Positions 1 to 10,640 of a stretch of 64,000 bases of DNA are shown in pieces. Under the pieces are notes generated by a model that did not search any database, had not been told where the DNA came from, and worked only from the letters and a program-made list of their open reading frames with translations. The stretch is from Proteles cristata cristata (taxonomy: Eukaryota > Chordata > Mammalia > Carnivora > Hyaenidae): the NCBI GenBank assembly GCA_017311185.1, contig JAESUZ010000756.1, positions 2,418,001 to 2,482,000 on the forward strand. Reading direction: 5' to 3'. A program made the translations under genes and the position numbers. The number at the start of each line of letters is the position of its first letter. The first letter of the stretch is position 1.

Positions 1-204
1 AGGCTAAAAGACTTGTTTAATATTTGCAACATGGAATTTCTAATAGAAATGACATTAACCAGGGACTTATTTATTTCTGCTCTAAAAGATAACCATGCAT
101 TAAATGAAGGAAGGGACTCTACTTTTACAAGAGCTTCTATTACATGAAAATATTGCCGCAGGCTTAGTCCCCGCTAACAGTAATTTTCATAGTACTTACC
201 TAGA
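1..204. other. Unassigned sequence at left window edge
   Basis: AT-rich sequence with no recognisable repeat, exon or RNA. Nothing supportable was seen here. Confidence 0.4.
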
Positions 205-345
205 ATTTTCACACAAATTATTTTAGCCTTGAGAATGCTCTAATAGGATAGCTGGAGCAATTTACAGACAGGGAAACTGAGAAGACGTTAAGCGAATTAC
301 TCAAGGACCTGGAACGAACATCCAACATTTTCCATCTCCAAATCC
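205..345 (-). mobile_element. MIR-like SINE relic
   Basis: The stretch around 264-305 reads like the reverse complement of the MIR core: an acagggaaactgag block followed by a degenerate gttaag...ctcaagg block. It is highly diverged, as expected for a repeat older than the placental radiation. There is no target duplication or tail. The call rests on the core only. Confidence 0.5.
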
Positions 346-715
346 TTGTTTCGAAAATTCAGCCTCCCATCTGTGAGTGTGAAGCACATTACCAACTCTA
401 ATTACCACAATAAACTCAAAGAAATTCACTTCAGAACAATAAATTCTTGTGCTTGGATAGCAACAAACAATTAATCATAACCAAATTAATACCTTTGTAA
501 CATTTGCATCTTAATTGACTACAGTTTTGCTCCCGCGGTTGCCCAGGATGCAGAGAAGGTCAGATCTCCCGCTGTAGGAAGCGTAATTGACCCATCACTC
601 CATCTGCTGATCTTCTGGACGTCCCACCTTGTTTCCACGAAGTGCTTGCTGTCAGCCAATGGCTGCGCAGAACTGGGCACTAACTGGGTACTAAGGCCAA
701 CCATTCTTCTGGGAG
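346..715. other. Unassigned flank of the solo LTR
   Basis: No repeat family or coding signal was recognised. A 61-codon open frame on the minus strand (519-704) has no recognisable features and is treated as chance. Confidence 0.4.
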
Positions 716-719
716 GTGG
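716..719. repeat. Target-site duplication, left copy (GTGG)
   Basis: Four bases GTGG immediately precede the TG start of the LTR and recur at 1339-1342 directly after its CA end. A 4-bp duplication is the usual size for gammaretrovirus-like integrations, so the pair fixes both ends of the element. Confidence 0.8.
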
Positions 720-1168
720 TGTAAGGACACAAGTCTAAACCAACCTGACTCCATGACAGGCTTTAAGTTTCCCCTCTAAACTAGAAGGCCTGAGTTTCAG
801 CTTCCCCGAAACTATCAGGCAGTTACACATTGCCCAAGGCAGGAGAAACCACCCTTGCAACACCCAATCGGGAAAGGCCAGCGACCACCCTCCTCATTAC
901 TGAAGGAGAGGCCTAGAGATAGAAACTATAGATAGGACCCTGCTACCTAAGGTTAAAGTTAACCCCTTAGTTGCCGAACAAGACCCTAGGCTCGCTCTGT
1001 AATTGGTTGAATTTAAAGGTACTCTAAATGTTGTAATTGGATCCCGCCAAAAGTAACGAATACTCTAGACAGTGTGTACGGTTAAACCCGCTGTCAATAA
1101 TGTGGAATAATTATGATTGGATCACTGTTCCCCTGCCACAACTTCTGTAACTCCCCCGTCACAAACCC

Positions 1169-1178
1169 CATAAAAACC
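1169..1178 (+). promoter_or_regulatory. LTR TATA-like box
   Basis: CATAAAAACC lies in the spacing expected for the U3 promoter, about 50 bases after the third inverted CCAAT box and about 80 bases before the poly(A) signal. It appears intact, so the LTR could still act as a plus-strand promoter. Activity is not shown by sequence. Confidence 0.65.
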
Positions 1179-1254
1179 CTACTCTGCCTTTGCTCGGGGC
1201 TCTCAGCACGGATCCACTGCGTTGGTGAGGTCTGGGAGCCCGAGCTTAAGCCCG

Positions 1255-1260
1255 AATAAA
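1255..1260 (+). terminator. LTR poly(A) signal AATAAA
   Basis: A canonical AATAAA within the R region of the solo LTR, followed by a T/G-rich stretch. It could end a plus-strand transcript crossing the element. Confidence 0.6.
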
Positions 1261-1342
1261 TGCCTTTGCTTTTGCATACGTGACTCAGACTCCTTGGTGG
1301 TCTTGGGATTTTGGGGAGATCGCGATCTGGGCATAACAGTGG

Positions 1343-2080
1343 GACTCTTCAAAGGAGTTAAACAGGGGCTGAAGGCTCCTCCTACTGTCTTCTGCTCCCC
1401 GCACCCCGCCCCCATAAATCTCTTATATATCCACTCCCAGTTCGGTACGGGACTCTTGGTGGTATGAAATGATGCAGCTTGTATCCCTGCCCTTCTTCTT
1501 CATATCCCCGTTTGGAATTAATTGACTGGTTCATTCCGCGTGCTTGGATGAATGCTCCCCTTTTTGTGTGGGATGTTCAAAACCTACTGGCAGATCCCTA
1601 GAGCGGGTCTGGAAATGAACTGGTTGGAAATGAAATATGATTGAGGGCTTTCTCCACCTTGTTCACTTGGGAGAATATGAATGCAAAAGGCAAAGTAGAT
1701 GACATCTGTGCTTAAATCTGTATTAAAAAGGTGCCTATTGAATCTCTTTAGGGGTCCAGTCGGCACTAACATTTTAAAGGTTTTTAGAAGACCTTTCACA
1801 GTGCAAGACAAAAGCAAAATCTGTTTAAATGTATTTCTCTATTTAACGTTATTTACATGTATTCTTTTCTTCTGGAAGGGATATTCCCCGGGGCCATTAT
1901 CTAAGAGATTCTGTATTCCTCCTCCGCCACTGACAAAATCACAACAGTTTTACCCGCCCAAGCTGCACTGTTTCACAGAGATCCTCTTATAACTCCGTGT
2001 GATCGGGTGACTGCGGCGCTTAAGGTTGGAAAGAGTCCCAGCAAAGACCCTTGGACTATTTTTAATTTGGATATTTAAAA
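1343..2080. other. Unassigned sequence downstream of the LTR
   Basis: Follows the right GTGG duplication. A 97-codon plus-strand frame (1699-1992) and its overlapping minus-strand frame have no recognisable domain. No repeat family was recognised. Confidence 0.4.
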
Positions 2081-2091
2081 TAAAATAATAA

Positions 2092-2316
2092 TTTATTTTT
2101 AAAAAAATTTTTTTAATGTTTTATTTATTTTTGAGAGAGAGAGGAAGTGTGAGCAGGGGAGGGTCAGAGAGAGAGGGAGCCACAGAATCCAAAGCAGGCT
2201 CCAGGCTCTGAGCTGTCAGCAGAGAGCCTGACGTGGGGCTCGAACCCACGAACGGAGAAATCATGACCTGAGTGGAAGTCCGACGCTTAACTGACTGACC
2301 CACCCAGGCGCCCCAG
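2092..2316 (-). mobile_element. CAN-SINE (SINEC, felid type), S1
   Basis: Minus-strand copy: the T-rich tail and GA-rich tract come first, the tRNA-like head (reverse of GGGGCGCCTGGGTGG) lies at 2300-2314. The degenerate B box reads as the reverse of GGTTCGAGCCC. An 11-bp duplication TAAAATAATAA at 2081-2091 and 2317-2327 marks insertion. Confidence 0.93.
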
Positions 2317-2327
2317 TAAAATAATAA

Positions 2328-2599
2328 CATAAAGGCTACAGCTTAAATATTATCCCAATACATGCTAGTTTGTTCCAGAATTTTATGTACCATAACTTGG
2401 TGAGCTTGTGTTCATGTGTGTAGGGCGCCACTATTATTAATGTGTTGCCGTTTTACTTCACATTCCCATTACAGACTATCAGCTGAAAATTGTGTTCACC
2501 CATGACAAAATCAAGTCTCACAAAGGTGAATTTTACCCCCAAATGCTTTCTTCCTCATCTCAATGAAACCCACCTAAAGACAATAATACCTAAGACGTA
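2328..2599. other. Unassigned sequence
   Basis: No repeat or coding signal recognised between the S1 SINE and the next MIR relic. Confidence 0.35.
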
Positions 2600-2770
2600 G
2601 ATGTATCCTAAAAACACTCTTATCACACCCTACTTTACAGAGAAGGAAAAGAAACCCCAGGGAGTTCTTCAAGTAACTTTGCCAATGTGACTTTAGCCAA
2701 ATGGGTGGAGTAGGGATTTGAACCCAGGTGATTCCACTGCTAACCACCCCAGACTATTACCTCCCAAAAT
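2600..2770 (-). mobile_element. MIR relic
   Basis: Reverse-complement MIR: a tactttacagagaaggaaa block, then gactttagcc, then gatttgaacccaggtgattc, matching the core and tRNA-related half in the expected order. Old and diverged, with no duplications visible. Confidence 0.75.
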
Positions 2771-3531
2771 CTTGGGAGTCAGGTCAGCCACAAGATTCTA
2801 AACAATAATATTGGAAGTTAGGAGCCAAGGGAGCTTTTGTTTCCACTTCTGACAGAAAGGATTTTCAACACAAAATTCTTTACCCAGACAAATTATCAGA
2901 TGTGGTGATAGACTATTCCAGGTATGTTGAGACTGAAAAATTAACTTAATACCTACCACCTTTCTCCAGGATGAGATGAGAATTTGGTTTTGACCAAAAA
3001 TTAAAGTAAAAGGGGGTCAGGAAAAGGAAATTACATTCAGCACAAAGGATACCCAACACATGTGGCCAAAAGGAATATTCAGGATGATAGATGGGTGGGA
3101 GCCCCAGAAAACAAAACAAAACAAAACAAAACAGTACATACTAGGACAGAAGCATAGGAATAGATGTCTCTGGGAGTTCACCAGAAATATAAAGATATAT
3201 TTAAAAATATACAAAAATAATACTGATAGGCCTATAGCAGAGAGATTGGAAATCTTGGAACAATATCAATAGTTTTGTTCATAGAAGACTAGACAGATGA
3301 AAAATTGTGGGAACAATGAACTTCAGAGATGCAACAACAGAGGGTGTGTAAGAAAGGAGGGTTCAGAGAACAATGCTGAGATGGTCATAAGAATGCAAGA
3401 ATACTACTGATTTAACAAAAAGTTGTGATATAACTATATTAGAAAGCCGAGAGTAGGTGAATCTGGGATGACAGTGGAGTCGAAAAGCTAAATCCTTATC
3501 TCCAAAGGGAAGTTGTCAGTATATAATACTT

Positions 3532-3540
<9 letters not shown>
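2771..3540. other. Unassigned sequence with a short (AAAAC)n run
   Basis: No gene or repeat family recognised. A small AAAAC simple repeat lies near 3112-3134. It could be the tail of an unrecognised insertion. Confidence 0.35.

Positions 3541-3574
<34 letters not shown>
3541..3574. repeat. (TA)n(CA)n microsatellite
   Basis: About 13 TA units pass into CA and CT units. AT/AC composite microsatellites of this kind are length-variable between individuals. Confidence 0.9.
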
Positions 3575-5010
3575 TCTCTCATTTTAAGGGTTTTAGAATT
3601 CTCTCACATTAGAAACTGATATAACACATAATTTAAAAGTTAAAAGTAAAAATATGTTTACTATGAGTGTATCAAGGAAGATTCTGGAGCTGGAACAGAG
3701 CTGGGGAGAAGTGAGAGAGCTGCTGTTTCCTCTGAGCACAAAAGCGGGTCTTTGATATCTTGGCCTGAGAATTTCTAATATTAAGGTGGACAGACCCTAG
3801 AGGAAGGAATGTGACACACAATTTGAAACATTCACTATCAGTCCTCAGACCAGGAGCCATGGAGAAAAGGTCACCAAAGGTTGTGACTTTTTCTTTTCTG
3901 TCTGCTCATGTTAGTGGGTGCACACAGCTGAGCTGGCTGAGCTCCACATCTGCCATGGAAATTGGGAGAGATTCTTACCTCGCATCCACTCCACCCTGAC
4001 TCCCCTCCGGAAGAGGGGAACTACCAAGGAATTGGCCTATGGGCATTGACTGGGCCCATTAATCATGTATGTGACAGGCACCCTATCTGTTCAATCTCTT
4101 CTGGGTGACCAAAGAGACATGAGCATAGGGAAGGCCTAATTATTTAGGGTCAGTTTAAAGCTCTGTTGCTTTCTCTTTCCATACCAACACTCATACTCCC
4201 CATCAATCTTTTGCCACATCTCTTGATTTCCTTCTTTCATGAAGCTGATCAGAAGGAGGAAAGTCTAAGGTATGGATTTAGGCTTTGGGGCAGGTAGATG
4301 CTAGACTCACAACTTAGCCCGGTTTGAGTTTGGACATTAGCTCAAAGCCAGCGCTTTCACAGAGCCTCGTGTTGAGGTTTGGGCCTTTACCCTGCTTATC
4401 CTACAGAGTCATTCTTTAATTTCATATTTGTCGGATCCTTTTACATCTGCCCTGCGGGGACCCTATGACAGGCGAGGGGAGTAGATAGGCTCTAAGACAA
4501 GATGCAGGAATTCCTGGGAGCCAGATTCTAATAACCATTTCAAACAAACACACCTAAACCTATATACCTTTATTTCTAACAGGGACCAGGAAAAACAAAC
4601 AATCACACTTATTTCATGCAAGACATTGGATTTAGGTACGAACACAAGAAGCCAAGAACACATTGCTTATAGTCTTGTTCTCTCAATCCTGTTCAATAGA
4701 CCCTTCCTTGGTATTTATTAGCGACCTAGAGATGCTCACAAAAGTCTCTTCAAGCTGCTCTGGAAATTTAGGTTACCTCGTAAAATTTCCACTGTTCTCA
4801 TGTGCTTTTACAATAAAAATAAAAATAATAATAAGGCAATTTCTTTTGATAAATCAGAAACCAAAAAATGTATAAATGAAAACCAAAAGAGTAAAAATGC
4901 AAAGCTTAATAAAATGCGAAGCTTATGTTAGTTAAGGAATGAATAAATATTGGGAAAAGACACAGTGTTCCAGTTTACCAGTATTAATCTAATGGGTATA
5001 GCTTTTGTGA
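3575..5010. other. Unassigned sequence, 1.4 kb
   Basis: No exon, RNA or named repeat recognised on either strand. Open frames of 62-70 codons (3672-3860, 3811-3999, 4463-4663, 4663-4875) overlap on opposite strands and show no domain or conserved motif. An A/T-rich patch at 4810-4930 may be a decayed tail. Confidence 0.35.
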
Positions 5011-5027
5011 CCCAGATAATTTCATTT

Positions 5028-5222
5028 GGTTTTTAATTTTTTAAATATTTGTTTATTTTTGAGAGAGAGGAGACAGGAAGGGCAGAGAGACAGGGAGACA
5101 GAAGATGTGAAGCAGAGTCTGCACTGACAGCAGAAAGCCTGACACAGGGCTGGAACTCTTGAACCATGAGACATGACCTGAGCTGAAGTCATACGCTTAA
5201 CCGATTGAGCGACTGAGGCGCT
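5028..5222 (-). mobile_element. CAN-SINE, S2
   Basis: Minus-strand copy with TTTATTTTTGAGAGAGAG tail and tract; the head at 5200-5222 is diverged. An imperfect 17-bp duplication CCCAGATAATTTCATTT (5011-5027) recurs as CCCAGATAACTGCATTT (5223-5239), which suggests an older insertion. Confidence 0.92.
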
Positions 5223-5239
5223 CCCAGATAACTGCATTT

Positions 5240-5958
5240 TAGGGCCATATCCTCTCTACTCAAATGGGGAGAGCTCTACTCTTACACAATACAGTCATCA
5301 CCTAAATTCATTAGATGAGACACTAGCACAGGATTTTCTTTCATACAGATACTCATTAAATTACTGGGAAGTAAATGCTGTAAGGATTTGTGTAGAGATT
5401 GGATGGAAATATTTATCTTAATTTACCTTATTGTCAGAAAACCAAATTTTGCCCCTTAAGCATCGATTTTCTCAGTCATTCTCTCATGGGAAATGGGGAA
5501 TATCAACTTTACCTGGAAGCTCCTATTACTTATCCAGCTTCATTTTTTAAGCCTAAACATTTTACGGCAAGGAAGTCATTCAAATGTGTTGAAATATTAG
5601 TCTCCCCGTGAAGACTCTTAAAACAACATATTATTTCAACACTCCCTGCTTCACAGACCTTTCCCAACCCCCCCACCCCAACATTCCTGGGGTCTCAGCC
5701 CATGTCACAGCCATGTCTCAGCACATGTCACACAAACCTTCCTTTGACATGTTGTCGGATGATTTACATTTCCATCCATTCGGAAGACGAAGAGTCTGAT
5801 TTTGGTCTGGCTATGACGGGTGCGAGGTGGGTGCTGGGCATCTGAGCACCGGTTCCCCTAGTTGTGTGAGATCCACTTTAATCTTGCTGTTCGTGGTTTC
5901 ATTACCTTTGTTTCTTTCTTTCCTCACACCATTTTATAAAAAAGGGTTGACATTTATT
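5240..5958. other. Unassigned sequence
   Basis: No repeat family recognised. A short internal repetition of CATGTCACA / CATGTCTCA units lies around 5700-5735. Overlapping 63-70 codon frames have no features. Confidence 0.35.
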
Positions 5959-5973
5959 AAAATGAAAATCTAT

Positions 5974-6214
5974 CCAGATAAAGGGGATGAAGAGGCACAA
6001 ACTTCCAGTTATAAAATAAATAAGTCAAGGAGATGAAAAGTACAGTGTGGGGAAGATAGGCAATAATCACATAATGATGTTCTATGGCGACAGACAGTGA
6101 CAACACTTATCGGAGGTGGTGAGCACGGCACAACGTACAGACCTGTTGAATCACTATGTTGTACACATGAAGCTAATAGAACATGGTAGGTCAATTGTAC
6201 CTCCATAATTAAAA
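5974..6214 (+). mobile_element. 5'-truncated LINE-1 (3' UTR only), L1-F
   Basis: Contains the typical L1 3' UTR blocks: ccagttataaaataaataag, then ttgaatcactatgttgtaca, then an A tail at 6209-6218. A perfect 15-bp duplication AAAATGAAAATCTAT at 5959-5973 and 6215-6229 proves target-primed insertion of a very short (about 240 bp) element. It has no coding capacity. Confidence 0.9.
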
Positions 6215-6344
6215 AAAATGAAAATCTATATGGAAGTTCTAACTATAATGACTTTCATAAAAATCTCAACTATCATCCAAAGCATGTTTATCCAATGACA
6301 CATATGATCACCAATTTTTTTTTCCTCAAGTGGCAAAAAGGTTA

Positions 6345-6760
6345 CTGTTTTAACATAAATAATACCCTATGACCCAGCAATTGCACTACTAGGTATTTAT
6401 CCATGGGATACAGGTGTGCTATTTCAAAGGACACATGCACCCCAGTGTTTATAGCAGCACTATCAGCAATAGCCAAAGTATGGAAAGAGCCCAATGTCCA
6501 TTGATGGATGAATGGATAAAGAAGATACACACATATCATGTGTGTATACACACACACACACACAAAATGGCATATTATTCAGAATCGAAAAGAATGAAAT
6601 CTTGCCATTTGCAACTACATGGATAGAACTAGAAGGTATCATGCTAAGCAAAATGAGTCAGTCAGAGAAAGACAAATATCATATGACTTCATTCATACGA
6701 GGACTTTAATATACAAAACAGATGGACATGAGGAAAGGGAAGCAAAAATCATATAACCCA
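6345..6760 (+). mobile_element. LINE-1 fragment, ORF2 3' end into 3' UTR, L1-G
   Basis: Reads through the L1 ORF2 C-terminal region: tgacccagcaattgcactac, then tatagcagcactatcagcaa, then a cttgccatttgcaactacat block, followed by early 3' UTR. It lacks an A tail and target duplications, so both ends were lost. A (CA)n run sits inside it at about 6548-6564. Frames here are non-functional. Confidence 0.9.
6548..6564. repeat. (CA)n microsatellite inside L1-G
   Basis: Short CA run preceded by TGTGTGTATA, at the L1 consensus position where GTGGTATATATACA normally stands. The same position has expanded in L1-E (50032-50069). Confidence 0.85.
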
Positions 6761-6770
6761 TAGTAAGTGT

Positions 6771-8110
6771 CACCAGTGACTTTTGCTTTGCTTCCATCAC
6801 AATAATAAAGTTGAATAAATAATCAAACATTACCTAAGCAAAGAAAATGTATCAGTAACTATTGCAGACACTGTGGGGGAGACGCGATCAGTGAAAAAGA
6901 ATGCCTGTCCTCTTGAGTCGGCCAGGGAAACCTGACATACACATTAGTAATTAGTACATGACCATATGCCATAAATACTATGGAAATGTACAAATAAAAT
7001 ACTTCAGGGATACAGAAGGAGAAGGGCTGGATTCAACCATTTCTGGTATGAAAGAGATATGTTAATACTGCATTATTTCAAAATAACCCTCAGAAAAGCC
7101 GATCATATTTTCCTCACTTGTCCTTACAAAGATCATCCATTTTTGACTCATAAGCCCTTCATTACCCTTCTGTCACATCCCACACTCAACTGTCTACAAA
7201 TTATTGTCTGCACTTTGAAATTGGTTTCATATGCCCTCTTTTCCCCACTACCCACTCACCCCTGAGATGGCCTCCATGCAACTCAATAATGAGGGGCGTT
7301 GCCTGCATGGTTAGCAGGGTGTAGGTCAGGCCAGGAAGCCTTGTGTGAAAGAGCAGTTGTTGGTGGTTTGGCTTAGAGAGACAGCAGAAGCCTTGCCAAA
7401 GATGGCTTTGCTGCTCACTTTAGAAGTGATGGATGCTGGCCACAAAGCTGTTTTCCCCACAGGACTTTTTAAAAGTTCATGAAAAATGACATTATTGCAC
7501 ATGGAGATTATCTTGGCACCTCCCCCCAGCCCCCAGATCACACACAGAGTATACGCCCTCCTTTGGCCAGAGGATACTTAACATCATTTCTACTGACCAC
7601 AGATTTTGAAGTTCTATGTGTACTTGTAATTGGCTTTTAAAGGGCTTCTCTGAGCAGAACAGCCTGAGATATTACAAGTTTTCCACACATAAATCATGTA
7701 TGCCACACCTCCTCTGTAAACCACAGATCTGGCCACATCATTCCTTAGCTCACTATTTTATATTTACAAAGTCTCTGTTCACCCTGGGGTCCAACGCTGA
7801 GAAAGACGAGAGTTCATTCCTAGCTGAATTCCCAGAATGTCTTTGAAACATCTCTGGCTGCATTTTCAATTTTTCCCCTCTATAAAAAAGGACACTGTCT
7901 CACCACATTCTCATAGAACTTTTGTGTAATAAACAAAATAAACCAAGAGAAACAAAAAAGATAAGATATAGAAGAAAATGTCTACTAAATTCTACTCAAT
8001 CATACGACCAAGAAAGAGACATAAATCTGACTTTTCATGCAGTAAAAATTAGAAAAGGCAAGGTATTTAGGATTCGTAAGTACATAGATGACCTTTTGGA
8101 CCAACTTAAT
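6771..8110. other. Unassigned sequence; possible ancient repeat at 6870-7030
   Basis: The stretch 6870-7030 (gtgggggagac, acatacacattagtaatta, ataaatactatgga) resembles an ancient mammalian interspersed repeat that I cannot name. The rest shows no repeat or exon. Short frames on both strands (7059-7265, 7326-7541, 7616-7846) have no recognisable domain. Confidence 0.35.
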
Positions 8111-8260
8111 TTCAATTCGTCGCGTATTTGTGGGGCACTGTCTAGGTGCCAGACACCCAACCAAATACTTGGAATTCTAAGATATGTGAGATGTGGTCCA
8201 TGGCCTCAAGGAGCCCACTGAATAAGGAGAAAGTCAAGAGTCTCTTGTAAAGAAGCACGG
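8111..8260 (+). repeat. Ancient interspersed repeat, unnamed family
   Basis: The text gggcactgtctaggtgccag followed by a ggcctcaaggagcccactga block matches a motif order I recognise from old mammalian repeats, with related stretches at 6870-7030, 45790-45940 and 50690-50790. Family name not certain. Confidence 0.4.
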
Positions 8261-8518
8261 GAAGTGTTGAAAGAGCTAGGGGTGCCCAGGTGCGCTGGGG
8301 ACATGGATGCAGCTCCCAGATGCAGAACCAAGCTCTGCAGTGTAAGGGAGATGGAGTGGCCGGGGGGGGAAGGGGGAGAAAATATTTGAGATGGTATTTA
8401 AGGATGAGTATGACAATCTCCCCCATCTACACATGGAAGAAAAAAAATGAGGCCCAGAAAGATGTGATGACTTAGTGGGATGCCAACAGATACCAAGCCG
8501 GCGTCTCCATAGTCAGGT
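8261..8518. other. Unassigned sequence
   Basis: Includes a short purine run with eight G near 8363. No other signal. Confidence 0.3.
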
Positions 8519-8533
8519 AAGAACCAAGAAGAG

Positions 8534-8763
8534 CGGGGGGCGCCTGGGTGGCTTAGTCGGTTAAGCGTCTGACTTTAGCTTAGGTCATGATCTCGCGGTT
8601 CATGGGTTCGAGCCCCATGTCGGGCTCTGTGCTGACTGCCAGCTCAGAGCCTGGAGCCTGTTTCAGTCTGTGACTCCCTCTCTCTCTGACCCTCCCCTGC
8701 TCACGCTGTCTCTCTCTCTCTCCTAGAAATAAATAAAACATTAAAAATAAATTAAAAAAAAAA
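8534..8763 (+). mobile_element. CAN-SINE, younger 'CTGACTGCCAGCTCAG' type, S3
   Basis: Full-length plus-strand copy: head at 8534-8570, B box GGTTCGAGCCC near 8604-8614, diagnostic ctgactgccagctcagagcc, CT tract, CCTAGAAATAAATAAAACATT tail. The duplication AAGAACCAAGAAGAG (8519-8533) recurs with one change at 8764-8778. Low divergence suggests a recent, felid-lineage insertion. Confidence 0.95.
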
Positions 8764-8987
8764 AAGAACAAAGAAGAGGGAAGGGTAAGAGGGTAAACGA
8801 CTGAGTGACTTTGACAGACCAGAGATCCTTGCTGCTGGAACACGTGAGGGAAGCATTCAGTGTTTTTTTTTAACAACAGCACCAATAGATACCCTTAGAA
8901 TCCTTTGAAGAGAAAGCCTACCCCAAGAAGACAGCAAAGATAGCATGAGGATGCATTGGGGCTCTTTCAACTAAGCTCTGCAAGATA

Positions 8988-9035
8988 GTGTGTGAGTGTG
9001 CGTGTGCGTGTGTGTGTGTGTGTGTATGTGTGTGT
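8988..9035. repeat. (TG)n microsatellite
   Basis: About 48 bp of TG units with a few A/C interruptions. Alternating purine-pyrimidine sequence, potentially Z-forming and length-variable. Confidence 0.93.
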
Positions 9036-9399
9036 AAAAGTTACTTTATATTATTTTGAGGTGTAAGAAAATATATTCTTATTCATATTTTGTCCTCATT
9101 CCGGTTTGAAAAAAAATCCTAGTAGGTGACATAACATCTGAGGGACCCATGCAGCTGTCCATGGCATTATGGACCATCATTTATTTAATTAATGCACTTC
9201 TGCTGATCAACCACTGCATGAACTATACTCCCCAAAGTCTGGCTATTCACAAAAGAGTGCCCAGTTGGAAGGTCACGACTGGAGCTGGAAATTCAGGAAC
9301 TGAGGATGCCCTCTGTCCCTCAGTCAACGGCTCTGTGACTCTTTTTCAAAATCACCTCTCTAAAGCTTTTCCTGGAGCCTGAAGACTTGGATTCCTGTG
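9036..9399. other. Unassigned sequence
   Basis: A 77-codon plus-strand frame (9149-9382) has no recognisable domain. No repeat family recognised. Confidence 0.35.
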
Positions 9400-9615
9400 G
9401 GACCACAACACTTGGTTCAGATTATTCTGGCAAGTACTGCTGGACTTATCACATTGACTTTTAGTATACATACCTAGCTCATGGGCCATTGTCTCCAAAG
9501 ACTGTAAAGTCCTTGAGTGTTGTGATTCTAGGTTGCTTATCTTTGTATTTTAGAGCTTCTCATAGTGCATGGCACACAGTGACTGTCCATGAACGCTTGG
9601 TACATAGATGCCAGT
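9400..9615 (+). mobile_element. L2-like LINE relic (3' end)
   Basis: Reads like the L2 3' end: a gactgtaaagtccttgagtg block, then gcatggcacacagtgactg and gcttggtacatagatg, the 'gggcaggga...cctggcacatagtaggtgctc' arrangement in decayed form. No coding potential. Confidence 0.55.
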
Positions 9616-9800
9616 CTCTACCTTCAAAGTGCACATGTTTATTGCAATGTTGGTACAAACCTCATCATCTCTTCGTTACTGCAGTAATTTCAAGCCTATG
9701 TCTGGCTTCCACCATTTCTCCCACCTAAATGGACTTCCCTATTTCCTTTGTATCCACTTAATAATGTATTCCTTGTAGAGTGGCTGTAATGACTATTTTT

Positions 9801-10023
9801 TAATGTTTATTTATTTATTTTTGAGAGAGAAAGAGAGAGAGAGACAGAAGATGAGTGGGGGTGGGGGGTAGAGAGAAAGACAGGGAGACAGGGAATCCCA
9901 AGAACGTTCTGCACTGTCAGTGCAGAGCCTGATACAGGGCTAGATCCAACGAACCATGATATCATGACCTGAGCTGATATCAAGAGTTGGACACTTAACT
10001 GACTGAGCCACCCAACTGTCCCA
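9801..10023 (-). mobile_element. CAN-SINE, S4
   Basis: Minus-strand copy starting with TTTATTTATTTATTTTTGAG and ending in the diverged head around 10000-10023. The duplication TGTAATGACTATTTTT (9785-9800) recurs with one change at 10024-10039. It inserted into or beside an L2 relic. Confidence 0.93.
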
Positions 10024-10039
10024 TGTACTGACTATTTTT

Positions 10040-10640
10040 AAACAGAAGCCAGATCATGCCATTGCTCTGCTCCAAACCTTCCAACAGCTTCCCACCTGAC
10101 ACAGAATAAAAGCCAAATCCTTACGCAGGCATGTGAGGCCGCACAGGATCTGACCCTGCACAGCCTCTTTCAACTCAGCTCCCACTCCCCTCCCCTCCAC
10201 TCACTGTGCTCTGGTTACAGCAGCTTCCTGACTCTTCTTCCATCACATCCTACCAGGAGCCATTTTACCTACTCTTTGTCTGGAACTCTAGTCTCAGGTA
10301 ACTTTATAGCTGTTTCTGTACTTCCTTCATGTCTTGGCTCAAATATGAGCTTATCAGAAAGACCAGTTCCCCAAATCCTCTACAAAATGGTGGTCACCCC
10401 TACTCCCCAATTCAAACACCCCTATACCCCTTTCTTTGCTCTGTTGTTTTGCATAGCATTTCACCATGAATATCTGTCAGGTATTTTATATTAACTTTAT
10501 GTTATGTGCCTTATACTGATTGTTTCCTTAAGTGACAGACTTAATTTTTTGGTCACCACTGTATCTTCCACACCTAAAATAGTGTTTGACACTTAGCAGG
10601 TGCTGAAAAGTGTTTTGTAAATGAGTACATAAGTAAATGT
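10040..10640 (+). mobile_element. L2 LINE relic, 3' part
   Basis: Typical L2 order: ctctgctccaaaccttccaa, then cagaataaaagccaaatcct, then gtcttggctcaaatatgagc, and the end block gacacttagcaggtgctg near 10588. About 600 bp, with no intact frame (a 72-codon frame at 10276-10494 is incidental). Confidence 0.8.

Larger units (their letters stand above)
720..1338 (+). mobile_element. Solo LTR of a class I (gammaretrovirus-like) endogenous retrovirus
   Basis: This is a 619-bp element that begins TGTAAGG, ends CATAACA and is flanked by GTGG duplications, so it is a complete LTR left by LTR-LTR recombination. U3 holds three inverted CCAAT boxes (ATTGG at 1002, 1036 and 1116). A TATA-like box (CATAAAAACC) lies at 1169-1178. 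R would begin about 25-30 bases downstream, and an AATAAA poly(A) signal lies at 1255-1260. The U5-like tail contains CTCCTTGGTGGTC. This is the gammaretroviral LTR plan. No primer-binding site, gag, pol or env remnant follows, so it carries no coding capacity. Which ERV1 family it belongs to, for example an RD-114/BaEV-like lineage, is inference. Confidence 0.85.

Noticed and set aside
1339..1470. Retroviral internal sequence (primer-binding site or leader) after the LTR
   Set aside because: The GTGG duplication directly follows the CA end and no primer-binding-site-like text is present, so this is host flank of a solo LTR.
8358..8378. G-quadruplex at the G-rich run
   Set aside because: Only two or three G tracts of adequate length with a short span; insufficient for a confident four-tract motif.
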